A stretch of 64,000 nucleotides of DNA, taken from the NCBI GenBank assembly GCA_041395325.1, contig JAWLAT010000024.1:1-64000 (forward strand), in the 5' to 3' direction. Within the stretch, counting starts at the first letter, position 1. Each line of letters opens with the position of its first letter. A model generated the notes under the pieces. That model did not search any database and had not been told where the DNA came from. It was given only the letters and a program-made list of their open reading frames with translations. The translations under genes and the position numbers were made by a program. Positions 63,051-64,000 of this stretch are shown here, piece after piece. Source of the stretch: JAWLAT01 sp041395325 (GTDB taxonomy: Bacteria > Pseudomonadota > Gammaproteobacteria > Xanthomonadales > SZUA-5).

Positions 63051-63539
63051 TCAGTCCGCGCGAGTGCCAGCGGCGGCGGCTGCTGCGGCTGCGGCTTCAG
63101 CGGCGACCGGCACGTCCAGTCCCCACATGCGCTCCAAACCGTAGAACTCACGGGTTCTGGGCTGCATCAGATGCACGACGACATCACCAAGATCCACCAG
63201 CACCCACTCGCCTTCGCGTTCGCCTTCGACGCCCAACGGCGCATTGTCGATGGTCTTGGCGGCCACGATGACCTCCTCGGCCATGGCACGCACGTGTCGG
63301 TTGGAGGTACCGCTGGCGATCACCAGGAAGTCGGTGATGGAGGTGCGGCCGCGGACATCGATCAGGCGCAGGTCACGCGCCTTCATGTTCTCGAGCTTGT
63401 CGACGACCAGGTCACGCAACTGCTCGGTGGGATCCGGCTTGCGCTTGCGGCTGCGCTTGGGTCGATCTGGGAGCGCCAGCGCTGAGGCATCAGTGGCTGG
63501 CGAAGAATTTTCGGCCCGACGGGGCTGGGTGGCAGTCAA
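63051..63539 (-). CDS. rsfS: Ribosomal silencing factor RsfS
   Basis: A 162-residue protein with the RsfS/DUF143 domain (LRDLVVDKLENMKARDLRLI, DFLVIASGTSNRHVRAMAE, WVLVDLGDVVVHLM). It binds ribosomal protein uL14 and blocks subunit joining in starvation. The protein has a long basic N-terminal extension (KRSRKRKPDP) and an Ala-rich tail. No in-frame ATG precedes the domain; a TTG at 63539 with GAGGA six bases ahead is my preferred start, with a TTG at 63578 as alternative. It sits between nadD and rlmH, the usual order. Confidence 0.92.
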   Translation of the reverse strand: MTATQPRRAENSSPATDASALALPDRPKRSRKRKPDPTEQLRDLVVDKLENMKARDLRLIDVRGRTSITDFLVIASGTSNRHVRAMAEEVIVAAKTIDNAPLGVEGEREGEWVLVDLGDVVVHLMQPRTREFYGLERMWGLDVPVAAEAAAAAAAAAGTRAD

Positions 63540-63711
63540 CGGGTATTCCTCATGGACGGTTCGGGGCGCTCCTTGCAACGGAGTGGACGGGCGCGACCGG
63601 GACCGCTGTCATCACGAGGGAAAACCGCGCATCGAAAGACCTGTCCTGAACCACGCCAAGCGCCATTCTCCGCCCGTCTCGGAGCGTTGGCAAGCTTGCC
63701 GGGCCTGGCTT

Positions 63712-64000
63712 TCAGTCTTGCGACAGCGACGTCGCTCGATAGAGCTGCTGCGCCTGGATGTAATCCCAGACCGCGTCAGGCACCAGATAGCGCAGCGACT
63801 GACCTTGTCGGCAGCGCTGCCGCAAGTCGGTGGCCGAGATCGCCAGCGGCGTGATTTCCAGCGCACTCCAGTGACCAAATGGGCGGCGCAGCAGGTCCAG
63901 CGGCTCGCTCAGGCGCTGCGCCAGGAAGAGTGGGTGAGACGGCGGCGACAGGGTCTGTCCTGGGCGGCTGAGCACCAGCAGATGCGCCGTTCTGGTCAGA
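63712..64000 (-). CDS. nadD: Nicotinate-nucleotide adenylyltransferase NadD (C-terminal part)
   Basis: Partial gene: the reading frame runs off the right edge, so only the last ~95 residues are seen. The C-terminal family pattern is clear: TAHLLVLSRPGQ, then LAISATDLRQRC and SLRYLVPDAVWDYI with the terminal QLYRA. NadD adenylates nicotinate mononucleotide in NAD synthesis. It is followed, 172 bases on, by rsfS and rlmH. Confidence 0.93.
   Translation of the reverse strand, partial: LTRTAHLLVLSRPGQTLSPPSHPLFLAQRLSEPLDLLRRPFGHWSALEITPLAISATDLRQRCRQGQSLRYLVPDAVWDYIQAQQLYRATSLSQD

Noticed and set aside
63688..63699. 12-base palindrome GGCAAGCTTGCC between nadD and rsfS
   Set aside because: Short, no T-run or link to a promoter; not enough to call a terminator or operator.

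Overview
The window is GC-rich, densely coded DNA of a gammaproteobacterium. It most resembles the Xanthomonadales/Lysobacterales, judging by the gene repertoire, the nadD-rsfS-rlmH order, the large secreted proteases with repeated 'WYxP...G.G' modules, and the short CioA-type cytochrome bd. I could not place it to genus. I see no prophage, plasmid genes, transposase, CRISPR array, rRNA or tRNA. Of about 57 genes, most are chromosomal housekeeping, envelope or regulatory genes; the last (nadD) runs off the right edge.

Layout. 1-6.9 kb: a small secreted protein, an alpha/beta hydrolase coupled to a LytS/LytTR two-component pair, an S41 protease divergent from an Lrp/AsnC regulator, an SDR and a DUF3291 protein. 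7.0-17.5 kb: five overlapping or near-overlapping genes (DUF4132, MoxR-type AAA+, DUF5682, VWA, SWIM zinc finger) that match the poorly understood E. coli yehI/L/M/P/Q set. 17.5-21.8 kb: a ferredoxin-reductase-truncated globin-zinc ribbon fusion divergent from mutS. 21.8-44.2 kb: a stress and envelope island holding two MscS channels, hemerythrin, DUF389, entericidin, a phospholipase D/cardiolipin synthase, a glycine-zipper lipoprotein, an M23 protein, a BLUF photoreceptor, a Crp/Fnr regulator, BON proteins, yqjD-yqjE-yqjK with an AI-2E-type permease, DUF2383, CsbD, two histidine kinases, TspO, DUF1328 and an AlgB-like sigma-54 activator. 44.3-64 kb: an S8 protease, fadD with a PM20D1-like M20 peptidase, a GbsR-type regulator with cioAB/cydAB, a quinone-reductase-like dehydrogenase divergent from a LysR gene, an M14 metallocarboxypeptidase, and rlmH-rsfS-nadD.

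Main discovery. Nine near-consensus sigma-54 (-24/-12) promoters occur between 22.8 and 42.7 kb, all with exactly GG-N10-GC spacing and all just ahead of a stress or envelope gene: mscS-1, hemerythrin-DUF389, entericidin, cardiolipin synthase, glycine-zipper lipoprotein, yqjDEK-permease, BON-mscS, BON-DUF2383-csbD and DUF1328. A shared palindromic element, TGCA-N3-TGCA or one base off, lies upstream of or between these promoters. At two loci it is a tandem pair exactly 21 bp apart, and at four loci an IHF-like site lies between it and the promoter. Together with the AlgB-like activator gene inside the island, this reads as a compact sigma-54 stress regulon that I do not recognise from the literature. 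The promoters are direct sequence observations; the link to this activator is inference.
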